Part shown: positions 63,199-64,000 of the stretch, one piece after another | Layout: each line of letters begins with the position of its first letter | How positions within the stretch are numbered: position 1 is the stretch's first letter | Notes under the pieces: model-generated | The model's input: the letters and a program-made list of their open reading frames with translations, nothing else | What the model was told of the DNA's origin: nothing | Databases searched by the model: none | Translations under genes and position numbers: made by a program | From: Leptospira fainei serovar Hurstbridge str. BUT 6 | GTDB taxonomy: Bacteria; Spirochaetota; Leptospiria; Leptospirales; Leptospiraceae | Length of the DNA: 64,000 bases | NCBI RefSeq assembly: GCF_000306235.2 | Contig: NZ_AKWZ02000006.1 | Location: 62,001-126,000, forward strand | Direction: 5' to 3'

Positions 63199-63222
63199 AA
63201 TAGACCAATGGTCTCTTGTCAA
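63199..63222 (-). promoter_or_regulatory. SDR promoter with TetR operator 2
   Basis: AATAGACCA-A-TGGTCTCTT (63199-63217), one mismatch from operator 1. On the minus strand a perfect -35 TTGACA is at 63217-63222, and a weak -10 TATTTA at 63194-63199 follows with a 17-bp spacer, so operator 2 fills the gap between them. Both sites would block RNA polymerase. Confidence 0.7.
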
Positions 63223-63566
63223 TAGGTTTTTAAGATTTGGTTTCGATAAATCCCGACCCGGAGCGAGCTTGTGATAGCTGTATTTCGGCGGAGTAAAAGG
63301 CTAAAACGGTTATAGAATTTAGGACGAATTCTCCTTTAATTAAAAAAGGAATTTCAAAAGTTTAGGTATTCGCAAATCAAGTAGAACCAAAATCTAATTG
63401 GGAAGAAAGACTATACTTTCTTGAAAGAGATAAGCCGTGCATTAACAAAATTCAATGCAATGAAACGATATGGGAAATAACTGAGAAATTATCCAAACTA
63501 TAGGAAGAAAATTTAAAGTTCGTTAGCCTATTCGTGTCCAAATTAGAATCATTGGACATTATATTT
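63218..63566. other. 349-bp gap, nothing firm
   Basis: A start-less plus-strand frame around 63365-63500 has protein-like composition (NWEERLYFLERDKPC), but no start or family. Otherwise empty. Confidence 0.35.
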
Positions 63567-64000
63567 TTAAGCTATAAATAGATTGGTAACCTTCTTTGAG
63601 TACTTTCTAATATGATTGGAAATGCTTCCTTCCTTTGTATACGCCGATTCCAAAAGCATTTCCGCCTGCAAAGCAAATGCTTCTTCCGATCTCGCGCTTT
63701 CAAATTGATCGCAGATCTCCTTAAATGCTTTAGGATCCATCGTATTCAATAAGAACCGATTGATCGCAACGATAACTGACGAAAGCGTAGGGTTTCTAAA
63801 ATCCTTTCCGAAATCGGTCAGTTCGGTGGTGAATAGCCTATATTTTGTTACCGGAATCCAAGAAAACCAAAGAAACGCAAGCATGCCGACTGCGGCAAGG
63901 GAGTTTAAGTAAATTCCGAACAAAGGTAAAAACACTACGAAGATAGCCGAAAGAACGCAGGCGAGCAGTATTCCGACAAAGAGATACAGGGAATGAAGCC
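63567..64000 (-). CDS. membrane protein, N-terminus beyond window
   Basis: The frame is open from the window end to a stop at 63567, about 144 residues. Two hydrophobic segments (LFVGILLACVLSAIFVVFLPLF and LAAVGMLAFLWFSWI) are followed by a polar helical tail. A GTG at 63935 is an internal candidate, but the hydrophobic run before it suggests the real start lies further up. No family recognised. Confidence 0.55.
   Translation of the reverse strand, partial: LHSLYLFVGILLACVLSAIFVVFLPLFGIYLNSLAAVGMLAFLWFSWIPVTKYRLFTTELTDFGKDFRNPTLSSVIVAINRFLLNTMDPKAFKEICDQFESARSEEAFALQAEMLLESAYTKEGSISNHIRKYSKKVTNLFIA

Overview
The window looks like a chromosomal segment of a Leptospira-type spirochaete. The support is indirect: many short lipoprotein-like genes with loose lipoboxes, a CHASE2 adenylate cyclase, an exo-muramidase NamZ-type protein, TPR proteins, frequent TTG starts, and a lipid/isoprenoid/translation gene order reminiscent of this group. 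No rRNA, tRNA, CRISPR array or insertion sequence was recognised.

Layout. 1-9.7 kb: hypothetical proteins, a NamZ-like enzyme, a large cyclic-nucleotide-binding-domain protein, a zinc alcohol dehydrogenase overlapping an alpha/beta hydrolase, and a TPR protein. 9.2-30.2 kb: about 21 kb of densely packed minus-strand housekeeping genes. In transcription order these are dapA, dapB, cdaA, cdaR, acpS, a small TPR gene, bactofilin, DUF4321, rpsB, tsf, pyrH, frr, uppS, cdsA, dxr, rseP, proS, trpB, trpA, then (after a gap with a hairpin) a CHASE2 cyclase, dxs and a TPR gene. Many starts overlap the previous stop. 30.3-34.6 kb: a WecA/MraY-family transferase, an MFS carrier, a MarR regulator, an enoyl-CoA hydratase and a TPR protein.

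35.2-41.4 kb: a compact clade II nitrous oxide reductase operon (cytochrome c, nosZ, a NosB-like membrane protein, nosL, nosD, nosF, nosY). 41.9-45.3 kb: a second minus-strand operon encoding an FAD-binding dehydrogenase and a thiamine-diphosphate enzyme. 45.5-49.8 kb: a patatin, small genes (one a 55-aa peptide gene with a strong ribosome binding site), and an SRPBCC/ArsR pair. 49.9-64 kb is accessory in character: an arsenite methyltransferase, a frameshifted MarR gene, an AraC plus ATC-hydrolase-like operon, methyltransferase, SH3b and lipoprotein genes, a 1.3-kb gap with a histidine-kinase relic, an SGNH hydrolase, a TetR/SDR operon with twin operators, and a truncated membrane protein at the end.

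The most interesting signal is a set of FNR/DNR-type palindromes between 41.5 and 46.5 kb. One (TTGAC-N4-GTCAA) plus a weaker partner lies upstream of the nos operon. A perfect TTGAT-N4-ATCAA lies upstream of the FAD/ThDP operon, and a 9-of-10 copy lies upstream of the 55-aa gene. In the last two cases a -10-like hexamer sits where a class II FNR promoter (site centred at -41.5) would put it. I infer a local low-oxygen or N-oxide regulon joining N2O respiration to an uncharacterised oxidoreductase module and a small exported or membrane peptide. No FNR-type regulator gene is in the window.
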